Positions 9,198-19,793 are shown, counted from the first letter of the stretch. The stretch is DNA of 64,000 nucleotides from Bacteroidetes bacterium CG2_30_33_31 (GCA_001872625.1 MNXP01000054.1:1-64000), one strand, 5' to 3'. Translations and numbers: made by a program. Notes: generated from the letters alone by a model not told the origin.

Positions 9198-11003
9198 ATG
9201 AATATTATTGAAAAAATATTTGCCAATCACTCAACAAAGGAGATAGTTTTCCCTGGAGAAATCGTAGATGTGATGATTGATGCCCGAGTGGCAAGAGATT
9301 TTGGAGGCGCCAATGTTGTCAACAATTTGATTGACAATAAACTTGGTATTCATGATGCCACAAAAACATTCTTTACTTTTGATACCAACCCTGGTGGTTC
9401 CGACCAAAAATATGCTGCTAATCAGCAGTTTTGCCGAATGTTTGCACGCGAAAATGGAATTAAAGTTTTTGACATAAATACTGGCATTGGAACTCACCAA
9501 GCTATCGAACGTGGTTTGATTCAGCCTGGAGGAACATTTGTCTCAACAGATTCTCATGCAAATATCTTGGGTGCTATTGGTGCTTTCGGACAAGGTATGG
9601 GCGACCAAGATATGGCGGCTGTATGGGCAAAGGGTAAGGCTTGGTTTAAAGTTCCCGAATCGGTAAAAATTACACTGATTGGCAAAAAACCAAAAAACGT
9701 AGCTGCTAAAGATCTAATATTAAACTTGTTGAATATTTTTGGAGCCAATAAACTTCTGGGCAAATCGGTAGAAATTTATGGTGATGAAGTTGATAATTTT
9801 TCTCTCGATGAACGTATTACAATTTCTTCTATGGGTACTGAAATGGGGGCCATTATAGTTTTTTTCGCCCCAAATGAAACAATTTATAAACATCTTGAAA
9901 AATTAAGCGGCCTAAAATCTCCTAGGATTGCTGCTGATGATGATGCTCATTATTCTGAAATTTATGAAATTGACATAAGTGCGTTTACATCTATGGTTGC
10001 TCGTCCTGGTCATCCTCATGATGACGCAACGGTGGAAAGCGTAAAAAAAACCAGAATTGACTCGGCATTTATTGGAAGTTGTACCAATGGACGTATGGAA
10101 GATTTGCGAATTGTAGCCGATATTCTAAGAGGCAGAAAAGTTGCTTCGGGTGTGGTTTTAAAAATCGTACCTACAACAGATGAAATATGGCAACAAGCTT
10201 TGGATGAAGGTCTTATAAAAATATTTAAAGATGCTGGGGCATTAGTTTCTAATGCTGGTTGTGGAGGTTGTGCTGCTGGTCAAGTAGGACAAAATGGCCC
10301 TGGCGAAGTTACTCTTTCAACAGGAAATAGAAATTTTGCTGGCAAGCAAGGCAAAGGAGAAGTGTATCTTGCTTCACCTGCTACCGTTGCAATTTCTGCT
10401 ATCGCCGGATATATTACCGACAAGATTGAAGTTTTTGATAAACCTGTAGAATTTGTTTCTACTGGACTGAAACTCAATCCACAAAAGAATGTGGCTAAAA
10501 TTTTAAAAGAGAAACCTTTAATAGTGGAAGGTAGAGCTTGGCTAATTTTAGAAGATAATATCGACACTGATATGATTTTCCATAATAGATATCTTGCCAT
10601 TACAGATTTATCAGAAATGGGTCAATATGCATTCGATAATTTGAAAGGTTTTGAAAATTTTGCTAAGAAAGCCAAAGTAAATGATATCGTTATTACTTCA
10701 AAGAATTTTGGCGCAGGAAGCTCTCGCCAACAGGCTGTAGATTGTTTTAAAGCATTGGGAATTTCATGTATCTTGGCGGAGTCTTTTGGCTCAATTTACG
10801 AACGAAATGCAATAAATGCTGCCCTGCCAATTCTCACTTACACACCAGAAATGATAATTGCTTTGGGCTTGAAAACTGCTGATGAAATAATTGTTGATTT
10901 TATGAATGGCACTGTAATAAATAAAACCAATAACAAAAGCTTCAAAATCAATACTTTCTATGATGTTCAAAAAGAAATTTATTTGAATGGCGGTTTGCTT
11001 TAG
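9198..11003 (+). CDS. Aconitase/homoaconitase/isopropylmalate dehydratase family, LeuC-like and LeuD-like domains fused in one chain (probable aconitate hydratase)
   Basis: FVSTDSHANILGAIGAFGQGMGDQD, GSCTNGRMEDL, NAGCGGCAAGQ (Fe-S ligands), swivel domain ILEDNIDTDMIFHNRYL and KNFGAGSSRQQAVDCFKALG. Confidence 0.88.
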   Translation: MNIIEKIFANHSTKEIVFPGEIVDVMIDARVARDFGGANVVNNLIDNKLGIHDATKTFFTFDTNPGGSDQKYAANQQFCRMFARENGIKVFDINTGIGTHQAIERGLIQPGGTFVSTDSHANILGAIGAFGQGMGDQDMAAVWAKGKAWFKVPESVKITLIGKKPKNVAAKDLILNLLNIFGANKLLGKSVEIYGDEVDNFSLDERITISSMGTEMGAIIVFFAPNETIYKHLEKLSGLKSPRIAADDDAHYSEIYEIDISAFTSMVARPGHPHDDATVESVKKTRIDSAFIGSCTNGRMEDLRIVADILRGRKVASGVVLKIVPTTDEIWQQALDEGLIKIFKDAGALVSNAGCGGCAAGQVGQNGPGEVTLSTGNRNFAGKQGKGEVYLASPATVAISAIAGYITDKIEVFDKPVEFVSTGLKLNPQKNVAKILKEKPLIVEGRAWLILEDNIDTDMIFHNRYLAITDLSEMGQYAFDNLKGFENFAKKAKVNDIVITSKNFGAGSSRQQAVDCFKALGISCILAESFGSIYERNAINAALPILTYTPEMIIALGLKTADEIIVDFMNGTVINKTNNKSFKINTFYDVQKEIYLNGGLL

Positions 11004-11022
11004 GCTTTAATTTAAAATGATG

Positions 11023-11071
11023 AAAAAGTCCCGATTTTACAATTAGTATTTTTGTTGAATCGGGACTTTTT
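11023..11071. terminator. Bidirectional intrinsic terminator hairpin AAAAAGTCCCGATT / AATCGGGACTTTTT
   Basis: Perfect 14-bp inverted repeat between convergent genes, flanked by A/T tracts. Confidence 0.9.
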
Positions 11072-11101
11072 GTTATTTTGAATCCAATATATTATAATTC
11101 A

Positions 11102-12919
11102 TCAATCCTCTTTAGGTTTTTGCACTACTTCCAAATCACCGCAATCCACTGTATATCCGTATAAAAAGTCTAATTTAACTTTGTAAACCTTTTTAAGAAG
11201 ATTCCTTTTGAGTTTGAGGGTAGGAGAAAGCTCACCAGTCTCAGGACCCCATTCCTTGCATGTCAAACTAAATTTTATTATCTGTTCATGCTTACCTAAT
11301 TTCATGTTGATTCTATCAATCTCTTCTTGATATCGTTTGATAACTTTGGGGTTATTTACCAATTCTACATTTCCTCTAAATTTTATATTATTTTTGAAAC
11401 ACCACCCATGAAGATAATGAAATGAAGGGCTTATGATTGCAGCAGCAAATTTTTCACTTTCGCCTACTACAAGCAATTGCTCTATTAATGGTGATTCTTT
11501 GAAGATATTTTCAACCACTTGAGGAGCAACATATTTGCCCGTTGAAAGTTTAAAAATTTCTTTTTTTCGGTCAGTGATTTTCAATATTCTATGGTCGCTA
11601 AGCTCCCCAATATCACCGGTATGGAACCAACCATCTTTGTCGATTGCCTCAAGAGTGCGTTCTGGATCTTTATAATATCCTTGCATCAAACTTGGGCCTT
11701 TCATAAGAATTTCGCCATCTTCGGCAATTTTTACTTCCACATTGTCAAGCACTGGTCCAACCGTTCCAAATCTAAGCAATGGATAATTAATATGGTTTAC
11801 TGAAATTACTGGTGAAGTCTCTGTTAAGCCATAACCTTCTAAAAGTGGAATGCCAGCAGCAGTAAAAATTCTTGCCAGACGAGGTTGTAAGGCAGCGCCT
11901 CCAGAAACCACAATTTTAACTTCTCCTCCTAAAGCTTCTCTCCATTTGTTGAATACCAGCTTATTAGCGAGTTTAAGCTGTAATTCGTACCAATAACCAT
12001 TGGCATTATTGAGCTCATACCTCAATCCTAAATTTACCGCCCAGAAAAATATTGAACGTTTTACGCCTTTCAATTCTTTGCCTTTAAGTAAAATTTTGTC
12101 ATATAATTTTTCTAAAACTCTCGGCACTGCTGCAAAGCCATGAGCATGAATCTCGTTCAAATTTTTCCCTATTGAATCCATATTTTCAGCGTAATAAACT
12201 GCCACACCTCTTGCTTGAATAAGATAATTTACCATTCTTTCAAACACATGGCAAAGAGGAAGAAAGCTTAGAAATCGTTCGCAACCATCGGGCAAAATGC
12301 TTTGAGAATATTCTACATTAGACATAAAATTATAATGTGTCAACATTACGCCTTTTGAGCGACCTGTAGTTCCAGAAGTATATATTATTGAAAGTAAATC
12401 ATCCTTTGAAATGGAATCTTTTATTTTCTGAAGTTCAGCTTCATATTTTGATTTATTTGCTTTGCCAAGTTCAATAATCTCCATCCAATTAGGAGCTCTT
12501 TCAACATTGTCAAAAGTACATATTTTTTCAATTTTTGAAATCTTTGCACCAAGAGGTTTAATATTTTCATAATGCTCTTTGGAAGATAAAATTACCAATC
12601 GAGCATCAGAATGTTCCAAAATATATGCATGTTCATCAGTGCTAATATTTGGATATACAGGCACATGCACGCACCCAATCTGTCCCAATCCCATATCCAC
12701 AAAATTCCATTCTGGACGATTGTTAGATATGGTTAATATTTTATCGCCTTTTTTAAAACCTAATTCAAGTAGTCCATAACTGAAATTATCGGCCATTTCT
12801 TTATATTCCTTAATGCTAAAATTTTCCCATTGACCATTTCTTGATATGGACAGGGCAATTTCGAGTTTGTTCTCTAATGCATTGTAGTCTAAGATGTCAA
12901 AATTTCTTTCGAGTTTCAT
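11102..12919 (-). CDS. fadD: Long-chain fatty-acid--CoA ligase (AMP-forming)
   Basis: IYTSGTTGRSKGVMLTHYN, GYGLTETSP, DGWFHTGDIGELSDHRILKITDRKKEIFKLSTGKYVAP. Confidence 0.95.
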   Translation of the reverse strand: MKLERNFDILDYNALENKLEIALSISRNGQWENFSIKEYKEMADNFSYGLLELGFKKGDKILTISNNRPEWNFVDMGLGQIGCVHVPVYPNISTDEHAYILEHSDARLVILSSKEHYENIKPLGAKISKIEKICTFDNVERAPNWMEIIELGKANKSKYEAELQKIKDSISKDDLLSIIYTSGTTGRSKGVMLTHYNFMSNVEYSQSILPDGCERFLSFLPLCHVFERMVNYLIQARGVAVYYAENMDSIGKNLNEIHAHGFAAVPRVLEKLYDKILLKGKELKGVKRSIFFWAVNLGLRYELNNANGYWYELQLKLANKLVFNKWREALGGEVKIVVSGGAALQPRLARIFTAAGIPLLEGYGLTETSPVISVNHINYPLLRFGTVGPVLDNVEVKIAEDGEILMKGPSLMQGYYKDPERTLEAIDKDGWFHTGDIGELSDHRILKITDRKKEIFKLSTGKYVAPQVVENIFKESPLIEQLLVVGESEKFAAAIISPSFHYLHGWCFKNNIKFRGNVELVNNPKVIKRYQEEIDRINMKLGKHEQIIKFSLTCKEWGPETGELSPTLKLKRNLLKKVYKVKLDFLYGYTVDCGDLEVVQKPKED

Positions 12920-13026
12920 AATAATTAGATTTTAGTAAGTTAAGATAAAAAGGTAAAATGTGTTTGAGCAAATTTACAAAAATATTAATCTAATAATAAA
13001 AACTCAGATTAATATTTTTTTGCTTA

Positions 13027-13506
13027 TTATTTAGACTTGAATGTCCAAGTAAATTGGAATTCAGAAACAATTTCTCCATCGGTGTCTTTACCAATAGATT
13101 TAACGATAACTATCTGTGCTTCATTTGTTTCTATAGCATTTCTTACGGCATCTGCAATGGCTTTTCCTTCATTACAAATGAAGAAAATTTTTGAACGAGC
13201 TTTCTTTAAAAATGTCGCCTGCATATCAATTACAAGCATGGAAACGGGTGATTTAGCGCTCATTACCTCTGCCATTGCCATGGCTCCAGTAGATAATTCT
13301 GCTGCCATGGCTTGCACAGCAAAATAAACAGAATGGAATGGATTTTTTGTTAAATAATTAAATGGAACTGAAACGATTGCCTCTTTTTGGCTAATTTCAA
13401 TTACCCTCATGCCACTGAGAAATCCCATAGGCATTTTTTTTAAGAAAAATAGTTTTAGCCGTAATTGATTGTTTGCCATTTTGCGAAAATCTTGCTTCAG
13501 TTCCAT
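13027..13506 (-). CDS. Hotdog-fold thioesterase-like protein (DUF4442/PaaI-like)
   Basis: Size and composition (FHSVYFAVQAMAAELSTGAMAMAEV) fit a hotdog fold; located within the beta-oxidation operon. Confidence 0.7.
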   Translation of the reverse strand: MELKQDFRKMANNQLRLKLFFLKKMPMGFLSGMRVIEISQKEAIVSVPFNYLTKNPFHSVYFAVQAMAAELSTGAMAMAEVMSAKSPVSMLVIDMQATFLKKARSKIFFICNEGKAIADAVRNAIETNEAQIVIVKSIGKDTDGEIVSEFQFTWTFKSK

Positions 13507-13529
13507 TTTAAAATTTATGTATTTTGATT

Positions 13530-15314
13530 TTATAAATTATAATTGTTGGCTTCTATTAGTGATTCAGCGATACGTCTTCTTGCTATCACTACGTTTATCG
13601 ATGCAGCTTTTGTAAAGCGTTTCATGCCCATCATCATGCCAGCTTGTTCGTCGCCTTCGGCAAAAGAACAAATTGCATCTATTCCATATTTATTAATTTT
13701 TGAGGCTGTATCGAACATAAAGACGTCTAAAATATCCTTATAAAGAGAAATTTTTGATTCATCATATTTTGAATATAATTTCTCAACACGCAGAGCTGTA
13801 GATTCAGCTGCATAAGTAAGTATAAGCATATCAGCGAGATTCATCATTATTTCTTGCTCGTTTTGGAATTTGTCCATAAGTTTTTGCAAGGCTGCTCCAG
13901 CTACCATCAAAATAGATTTTTTGAAGTTGACAATCATTTTATGTTTTTCTTCAAAATAATCTGTTGATGTACTTCCGAAATCTGGGATTCCCATGAGCTC
14001 TGCTCCAACTTCCTTAGCGAGGGTTAGGAGGTCTATTTCTCCTTTCATGCCGCGTTTTATAAGTTCACCCACAGCCACCATTCTGTTAATTTCATTTGTT
14101 CCTTCAAAAATTCTGTTGATTCTGCTATCGCGATATGCCCTTTCAACAAGAGTTTCCGAAGAATATCCCATTCCACCATGAATCTGAACAGCCTCATCAA
14201 CAACATAATCTAAAGCCTCTGAACCATATACTTTAGCTATGGAGGCTTCTATAGCATACTGCCGAATTCCTTCCACACTTGCCAAACCTTTGTCCATTCC
14301 GCCAGCTACTAAAGAAACAATTGCATCATCAATATTTTGACTTGCACGGTAGGTTAGAGATTCATTGGCGAAAGTCCTTATTGCCATTTCTGCTATTTTG
14401 TATTTAATAGCTCCAAAATTTGAAATTGGGGTGCCAAATTGTTTTCTTTCGTTTGCATATTGAATTGCAATACTTATAGTTTCTTTTGATGCTCCGACAG
14501 TGGCGCCAGCGAGTTTTATTCTTCCTAAATTTAAAATATATAAAGCGATTTTAAAACCACTATTACGCTCGCCAAGAAGGTTTTCTACTGGAATTTCAGA
14601 ATTATCGAAGAAAATTTGAGTTGTAGAAGAGCCTCTAATTCCCATTTTATCTTCCTCTGCACCGATTGTAAACCCCTTTGTGTCGCGTTCTACAATGAAA
14701 GCACTTAAATTTTTATCATCTTCAATTTTTGCATATACAATATATAAATCGGCAATGCCGCCATTGGTAATCCACATTTTGCCACCATTCAGAATGAATG
14801 ATTTTCGATCCTTGCTATAATTGGCCTTGGTTTTCGCATTATTTGCGTCGGAGCCTGAATCTGGTTCTGTAAGTGCATAAGCTCCAATAAGTTCGCCAGA
14901 GGCTAATTTGGGAAGATATTTTTTCTTTTGAGTTTCATTGCCAAAATATAAAATTGGCAAGGTTCCTATTCCAGTGTGGGCGGAATAGGCCACGGCAAAG
15001 CTGAAACCTTTTCCCATTTCTTCCACGGTGAGCATAGATGTTACGAATTTCTGCCCGAAACCTTCATATTCTTCAGGTACAGCTATTCCTAATAGCCCCA
15101 GTTCACCAGCATCTTTCATTAATTTCTTTAGCAATGCACTGTCGTGATGCTCTAATTGTTTTATATTTGGTAGAACCTGAGTTTTCGTAAAATCGGCACA
15201 GGTTTTTGCCATCATTCTTTGTTCTTCATCAAATTCCTCTGGAATAAAAACCTCTGTGGCTTTTGTTTCTCTTATCAAGAATTCGCCACCTTTTAAAACT
15301 TTTTCGTTTGACAT
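13530..15314 (-). CDS. Acyl-CoA dehydrogenase
   Basis: YALTEPDSGSDANNAKTKA, MGIRGSSTTQIFFDN, QIHGGMGYSSETLVERAYRDSRINRIFEGTNEINR. Confidence 0.96.
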   Translation of the reverse strand: MSNEKVLKGGEFLIRETKATEVFIPEEFDEEQRMMAKTCADFTKTQVLPNIKQLEHHDSALLKKLMKDAGELGLLGIAVPEEYEGFGQKFVTSMLTVEEMGKGFSFAVAYSAHTGIGTLPILYFGNETQKKKYLPKLASGELIGAYALTEPDSGSDANNAKTKANYSKDRKSFILNGGKMWITNGGIADLYIVYAKIEDDKNLSAFIVERDTKGFTIGAEEDKMGIRGSSTTQIFFDNSEIPVENLLGERNSGFKIALYILNLGRIKLAGATVGASKETISIAIQYANERKQFGTPISNFGAIKYKIAEMAIRTFANESLTYRASQNIDDAIVSLVAGGMDKGLASVEGIRQYAIEASIAKVYGSEALDYVVDEAVQIHGGMGYSSETLVERAYRDSRINRIFEGTNEINRMVAVGELIKRGMKGEIDLLTLAKEVGAELMGIPDFGSTSTDYFEEKHKMIVNFKKSILMVAGAALQKLMDKFQNEQEIMMNLADMLILTYAAESTALRVEKLYSKYDESKISLYKDILDVFMFDTASKINKYGIDAICSFAEGDEQAGMMMGMKRFTKAASINVVIARRRIAESLIEANNYNL

Positions 15315-15373
15315 AATATTTTGATTTATAGTTAATATATAATTTAAAAATTGTTTTATTTATGATTTAGCAT

Positions 15374-16546
15374 TTAAAGCATTTCATAAATTCCAGCAGC
15401 ACCTTGTCCCGTTCCAATGCACATAGTTACCATACCGTATTTTTTATTGCGACGTTTTAATTCAGCCAATAATTGCACAGTAAGTTTGCCGCCAGTTGCG
15501 CCCAGAGGATGCCCCAAAGCAATAGCACCACCATTTACATTTAAAACGTCAGGATTTATTCCAAGCCCCTGTGCCACTGCTAATGATTGACTTGCGAAAG
15601 CTTCATTTAGTTCAATAAGGTCGATATCATTGAGATTCATTCCGGCATGTTTTAGTACTTTAGGAATGGCTTTCATTGGCCCAACACCCATCTTATATGG
15701 GTCAACACCAGCAACTTGATAATCAACAAGGCGAGCAATTGGTGTTAAATTATAGCGTTTTAAAGTTTTTTCAGAAACTATCAAAACGAATCCAGCACCA
15801 TCCGACATTTGCGAGGAATTGCCTGGTGTTGAGGAGCCATCAAGAGAAAAGGCAGGTTTCAATTTTGCTAAACCTTCAAGAGTGGTACCTCTGCGTGGAC
15901 ATTCATCAGTATCAAAAATCGATTCCTTGGTTTTCATTTTGCCATCTTCGTAGTAATTTTCTCTTATAGTTATTGGTGCAATTTGCTCTTTGAAATAACC
16001 ATTATCTAAAGCGTTAAAAGCTTTTTGGTAGCTATTTGCAGCAAATTCATCTAATTGCTGGCGGCTCAATTTATATTCTCGACTAACCATTTCTGAAGTC
16101 AAGCCCATGTTTAGAAACCAGTTAGGATTTGTCTTTGCAATTTTTGGATTTGGTATTAGTCGCCAGCCACCAATATTTATCATCGACATGCTTTCAGCTC
16201 CTCCTGCAATAATTATATCTGCTATTCCGGCGGTAATTTTTGAAGAAGCTATTGCTATAGTTTCAATTCCTGAAGAGCAAAATCTGTTAACAGTTGAGCC
16301 AGGAACATCCACGGATTCCATAGTCATCAGCGATAAAAATCTACCCATATTCATTCCTGATTCCGCTTCAGGGAAAGCATTTCCTACCACAATATCATCG
16401 ATTTCCGATTTTTCTATCTGTGGAAAATCTTTGAGCAATCTCTTGATTACTGCTGCTGCAATATCGTCGGGGCGTGTAAAACGCAAACTTCCTCTTGGTG
16501 CTTTTCCAATTGCCGACCGATATCCACCTACTATATATGCATCCAT
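15374..16546 (-). CDS. fadA: Thiolase (acetyl-CoA C-acyltransferase)
   Basis: [63 protein letters not shown]. Confidence 0.96.
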   Translation of the reverse strand: MDAYIVGGYRSAIGKAPRGSLRFTRPDDIAAAVIKRLLKDFPQIEKSEIDDIVVGNAFPEAESGMNMGRFLSLMTMESVDVPGSTVNRFCSSGIETIAIASSKITAGIADIIIAGGAESMSMINIGGWRLIPNPKIAKTNPNWFLNMGLTSEMVSREYKLSRQQLDEFAANSYQKAFNALDNGYFKEQIAPITIRENYYEDGKMKTKESIFDTDECPRRGTTLEGLAKLKPAFSLDGSSTPGNSSQMSDGAGFVLIVSEKTLKRYNLTPIARLVDYQVAGVDPYKMGVGPMKAIPKVLKHAGMNLNDIDLIELNEAFASQSLAVAQGLGINPDVLNVNGGAIALGHPLGATGGKLTVQLLAELKRRNKKYGMVTMCIGTGQGAAGIYEML

Positions 16547-16578
16547 AATATTTTTGTTTTTAATTTTTATAATGATAA

Positions 16579-18981
16579 TTAATTTCTTAGGATTTTACCT
16601 TTGGTAATCAGGCTGTTGATTCTTTCAAGGGTTTTCCTTTGCATGCAAAGTTCCATAAAAGCCTTTCTTTCTAAATCTAAAAGATATTGTTCGGAAACTT
16701 CGGTAAGGGTTTGTGAGATGTCGCCTCCAGCCATAACTGAGCCTAATTTTTCAGCAATCATGCCGTCATGTTCCGACATATAATTTCCGGTTTTGAAACC
16801 GTCGGATCCTGCGTAAACCATTCCCATGACCTCAAGGCCTAAAACTTTAATATCATTGCGTGGTGCTGGCTGGGTATATCCTTTTTCTACCATTTGCAAT
16901 GCAGCTTTTTTGGCATAGGCAAGCTGATGGGCACGGCTTACAACTACTTCATCTATTCCCTTGCGAAGATAACCTAAATCAAAAGCTTCGTAAGCGGAGC
17001 TGCTAACTTTTGCTTGTCCAATACTTAAATATCTGTTGAGAAATGCATTGGTTCTTATATCGCCTGTAGATAAACTATCTCCTAATCGTAAGGCAAATTC
17101 TTTAGTTCCGCCGCCACCTGGTATAAGTCCAACGCCAAATTCAACCAAGCCCATATATGTTTCTGCATGGGCAATAACTTTATCACTGTGCATGCATATC
17201 TCGCATCCTCCTCCCAAGGCCATATTATGAGGAGCTGCAATCACTGGGATTGAAGAATATCGCATTCTCATAGTAGTTTTTTGAAACCATTGAACAGCTA
17301 AGTTTAGGTCTTCCCATTCTTGTTCTACAGCGAGCATATAAATCATTCCAACATTTGCTCCTGCGGAGAAATGGTCGCCTTCGTTGGAAATTATAACTGC
17401 TTTATAATCTGCTTCTGCCATATCAATGGCTTTGTTTAATCCTTGTAGAACTCCTTGTCCTATGGTGTTCATTTTTGTATGAAATTCTACATTTATTACA
17501 CCATCACCCAAATCAAATATTGATGTGTCGGTATTTTCCCAGAGAACATTCGTCTTTCGTAGAACTTCTAATGAAAGTCTGCCTGCTTGACCAGGAATTT
17601 CTTTATATGATTTAGATTCAATATCATAGCAATATTTCAAGCCATTTTCTACTTTATAAAATGTGGTGATTCCAGCAGCCAACATTTCATAAATCCATGG
17701 GGCAGCTTTGTAGTTTGCATTGTTCATAGCCTCAACAGTTTGGGCGACTCCAACAGAATCCCATGATTGAAATGGCCCTAGTTTCCATCCAAAACCAGCA
17801 TTTAAAGCATCATCAACTTTGTAAATATCTGGTGTAATTTCGGGAATGCGATTTGAAGCAAATTGGAATAGGCTATAAAATGAATCACGGAAAAAATCGC
17901 CAACTTTGCCTTTATCATTTAGGAATATTGGCATTCGCAATCTTATATCATCAATACCTTTGGTTTTCTCAAATATTGAAAATTTAGGTCTTGTATCTTC
18001 TTTATATTCAAGGGTTTTAAAATCTATGGTCAAAAATTTCTTCTCGCCGTCAACATCTATTCTTTTAAAAAATCCTTGTTTTGTTTTTGAACCTAACCAC
18101 TTATTATCAAGCATTTTTTGAAGATATGTTGGAATTTTAAAGTCTTCTTTTGCTTCATCATTTGTTTGCTGGTAAATATAATCCGACACATGGACAAGAG
18201 TATCGAGTCCGACAACATCAGCAGTTCTAAAGGTTGCAGATTTAGCGCGGCCTATAATTGGCCCTGTTAATTTGTCAATTTCAGAAATAGTTAAATCGTA
18301 TTTATCTACATTATTTAAAAGGTGCATAATAGAAAATGTGCCTACTCTATTAGCAATAAATGCAGGGGTATCTTTTGCAATAACTGGCGTTTTGCCAAGA
18401 TATCTGGATGAGAAATCCATCAAAAACTCTATCACTTCGGGTTGGGTTTTTGATGATGGTATTATTTCGAAAAGCTGTAAATATCTTGGAGGGTTGAAAA
18501 AGTGAGTTCCGCAAAAATGTTTCTGGAAATCATAACTACGATTTTCAAGCATTTTTTCAATGGAAATCCCTGATGTATTGCTTGTTATCAATGATCCAAG
18601 CTTACGAAATTTGTCAACTTTCTCAAAGACTTGTTGCTTAATATCTAAACGCTCTATAACCACTTCTATCACCCAGTCACTCTCCTTAATCTTTGCCAAA
18701 TCATCGTCGAAATTGCCTGTGGTGATGCGCTTTGCAAAAGCTTGGCTATAAATTGGAGATGGTTTTGAAGCCAAAGCTGCTGCTAAGGAATCATTTACAA
18801 TTCTATTTCTTACAGCTTTGCTCTGAAGAGTAAGATTTTTAGCTTTCTCATTTTCTGACAGTTCGCGTGGAACAATGTCGATAAGTAGAACTTCTAAACC
18901 GATGTTTGCAAAATGGCAGGCGATTCCTGAACCCATAACGCCTGAGCCTAAAACTGCTACTTTTTTTATTCTTCGTATCAT
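16579..18981 (-). CDS. 3-hydroxyacyl-CoA dehydrogenase / enoyl-CoA hydratase fusion (FadN/FadB-like)
   Basis: N-terminal VAVLGSGVMGSGIACHFANIGLEV Rossmann motif, THFFNPPRYLQLFEII; C-terminal crotonase region (ISNEGDHFSAGANVGM, ALGGGCEICMHSD). Confidence 0.95.
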   Translation of the reverse strand: MIRRIKKVAVLGSGVMGSGIACHFANIGLEVLLIDIVPRELSENEKAKNLTLQSKAVRNRIVNDSLAAALASKPSPIYSQAFAKRITTGNFDDDLAKIKESDWVIEVVIERLDIKQQVFEKVDKFRKLGSLITSNTSGISIEKMLENRSYDFQKHFCGTHFFNPPRYLQLFEIIPSSKTQPEVIEFLMDFSSRYLGKTPVIAKDTPAFIANRVGTFSIMHLLNNVDKYDLTISEIDKLTGPIIGRAKSATFRTADVVGLDTLVHVSDYIYQQTNDEAKEDFKIPTYLQKMLDNKWLGSKTKQGFFKRIDVDGEKKFLTIDFKTLEYKEDTRPKFSIFEKTKGIDDIRLRMPIFLNDKGKVGDFFRDSFYSLFQFASNRIPEITPDIYKVDDALNAGFGWKLGPFQSWDSVGVAQTVEAMNNANYKAAPWIYEMLAAGITTFYKVENGLKYCYDIESKSYKEIPGQAGRLSLEVLRKTNVLWENTDTSIFDLGDGVINVEFHTKMNTIGQGVLQGLNKAIDMAEADYKAVIISNEGDHFSAGANVGMIYMLAVEQEWEDLNLAVQWFQKTTMRMRYSSIPVIAAPHNMALGGGCEICMHSDKVIAHAETYMGLVEFGVGLIPGGGGTKEFALRLGDSLSTGDIRTNAFLNRYLSIGQAKVSSSAYEAFDLGYLRKGIDEVVVSRAHQLAYAKKAALQMVEKGYTQPAPRNDIKVLGLEVMGMVYAGSDGFKTGNYMSEHDGMIAEKLGSVMAGGDISQTLTEVSEQYLLDLERKAFMELCMQRKTLERINSLITKGKILRN

Positions 18982-18984
18982 AGT

Positions 18985-19458
18985 TTATAAATTTGATGGA
19001 ATATTTTCTGAAAATCCTGATGTGTATAATTTATCTGTTTCTATTTTGATATGTTGGTTTATGATTTTAAATACATTAAAAAAAGCTTGTAAATCTGCCT
19101 CGCCTATGTTATTTAAAAGTTTTTCGTTAAACTCTAAAACAGTTTTTTTGGCAATAATTCTTTTTTCAAGACCAAGTTCGGTAAGGAATACTCGAGTTAT
19201 TCTCTTGTCATTGTCGTCCAATTTTTTGTAAATACTTCCATCGGATTCCATGTTTTTTAAAATTCTTGTTAGGCTGGAAATCTTCATTCCCAATAACTTA
19301 GCTAATTTTGTTGAAGGAGTTCCTTCTTTTTCTACGTAAATTAAAATGTAACCCATTGTCTGCGAAATTCCATAGCTTGCAGCTATTGCATTGTACATTC
19401 TGCTAAGCGCCATGGAAGTGGTTTTTATATAAACTTCGAGTGTATCGTTTAAGGTCAT
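18985..19458 (-). CDS. MarR-family transcriptional regulator
   Basis: wHTH region TPSTKLAKLLGMKISSLTRILKNMESDGSIYKKLDDNDKRITRVFLTELG. Start moved to ATG at 19458 (MTLNDTLEVY); upstream in-frame starts lie in the promoter. Confidence 0.9.
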   Translation of the reverse strand: MTLNDTLEVYIKTTSMALSRMYNAIAASYGISQTMGYILIYVEKEGTPSTKLAKLLGMKISSLTRILKNMESDGSIYKKLDDNDKRITRVFLTELGLEKRIIAKKTVLEFNEKLLNNIGEADLQAFFNVFKIINQHIKIETDKLYTSGFSENIPSNL

Positions 19459-19480
19459 AAAATGTGTTGAAGGTGTATGA

Positions 19481-19488
19481 CAAATATA
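19481..19488 (-). promoter_or_regulatory. Putative -7 element TATATTTG of the marR-fad operon
   Basis: TAnnTTTG match, 22 bp upstream of the proposed start codon and adjacent to the palindromic operator. Confidence 0.5.
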
Positions 19489-19493
19489 CATCA

Positions 19494-19515
19494 ATTAGTA
19501 CGCATGCGTACTAAT
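19494..19515. promoter_or_regulatory. 22-bp perfect palindrome ATTAGTACGCATGCGTACTAAT, putative MarR operator
   Basis: Exact palindrome immediately upstream of the MarR-led operon. Confidence 0.75.
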
Positions 19516-19759
19516 AGTAATAATTTTTTTAATAAAATTTTTTAATTAGCTGTATTACTGTAATATAAAAATAAATATTCTCGTTAAATACACAAAAAAG
19601 GAACTAAAATTATGTTGTTTTTCATCAATTTTACTGCTCAAAAAATGTAAAATTCATCAATTATGTTTTTGTTAATTAATTAGCAATATGAAATTGTGTT
19701 TTATTATTTTGTTTTTTTATTTGTTAGGAAAAGGATATTTTTTACTTAGGAGATTTTGC

Positions 19760-19793
19760 AAAAAAAAAGCTGCTCGTCAAAGGCGAACAGCTT
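19760..19793 (-). terminator. Intrinsic terminator downstream of rpsA
   Basis: Minus-strand RNA AAGCUGUUCG-CCUUUGA-CGAGCAGCUU followed by U run (one G-U pair). Confidence 0.88.

Noticed and set aside
16107-16607. 166-aa antisense ORF opposite the thiolase gene
   Set aside because: Overlaps a well-supported CDS; translation shows no recognisable domain.
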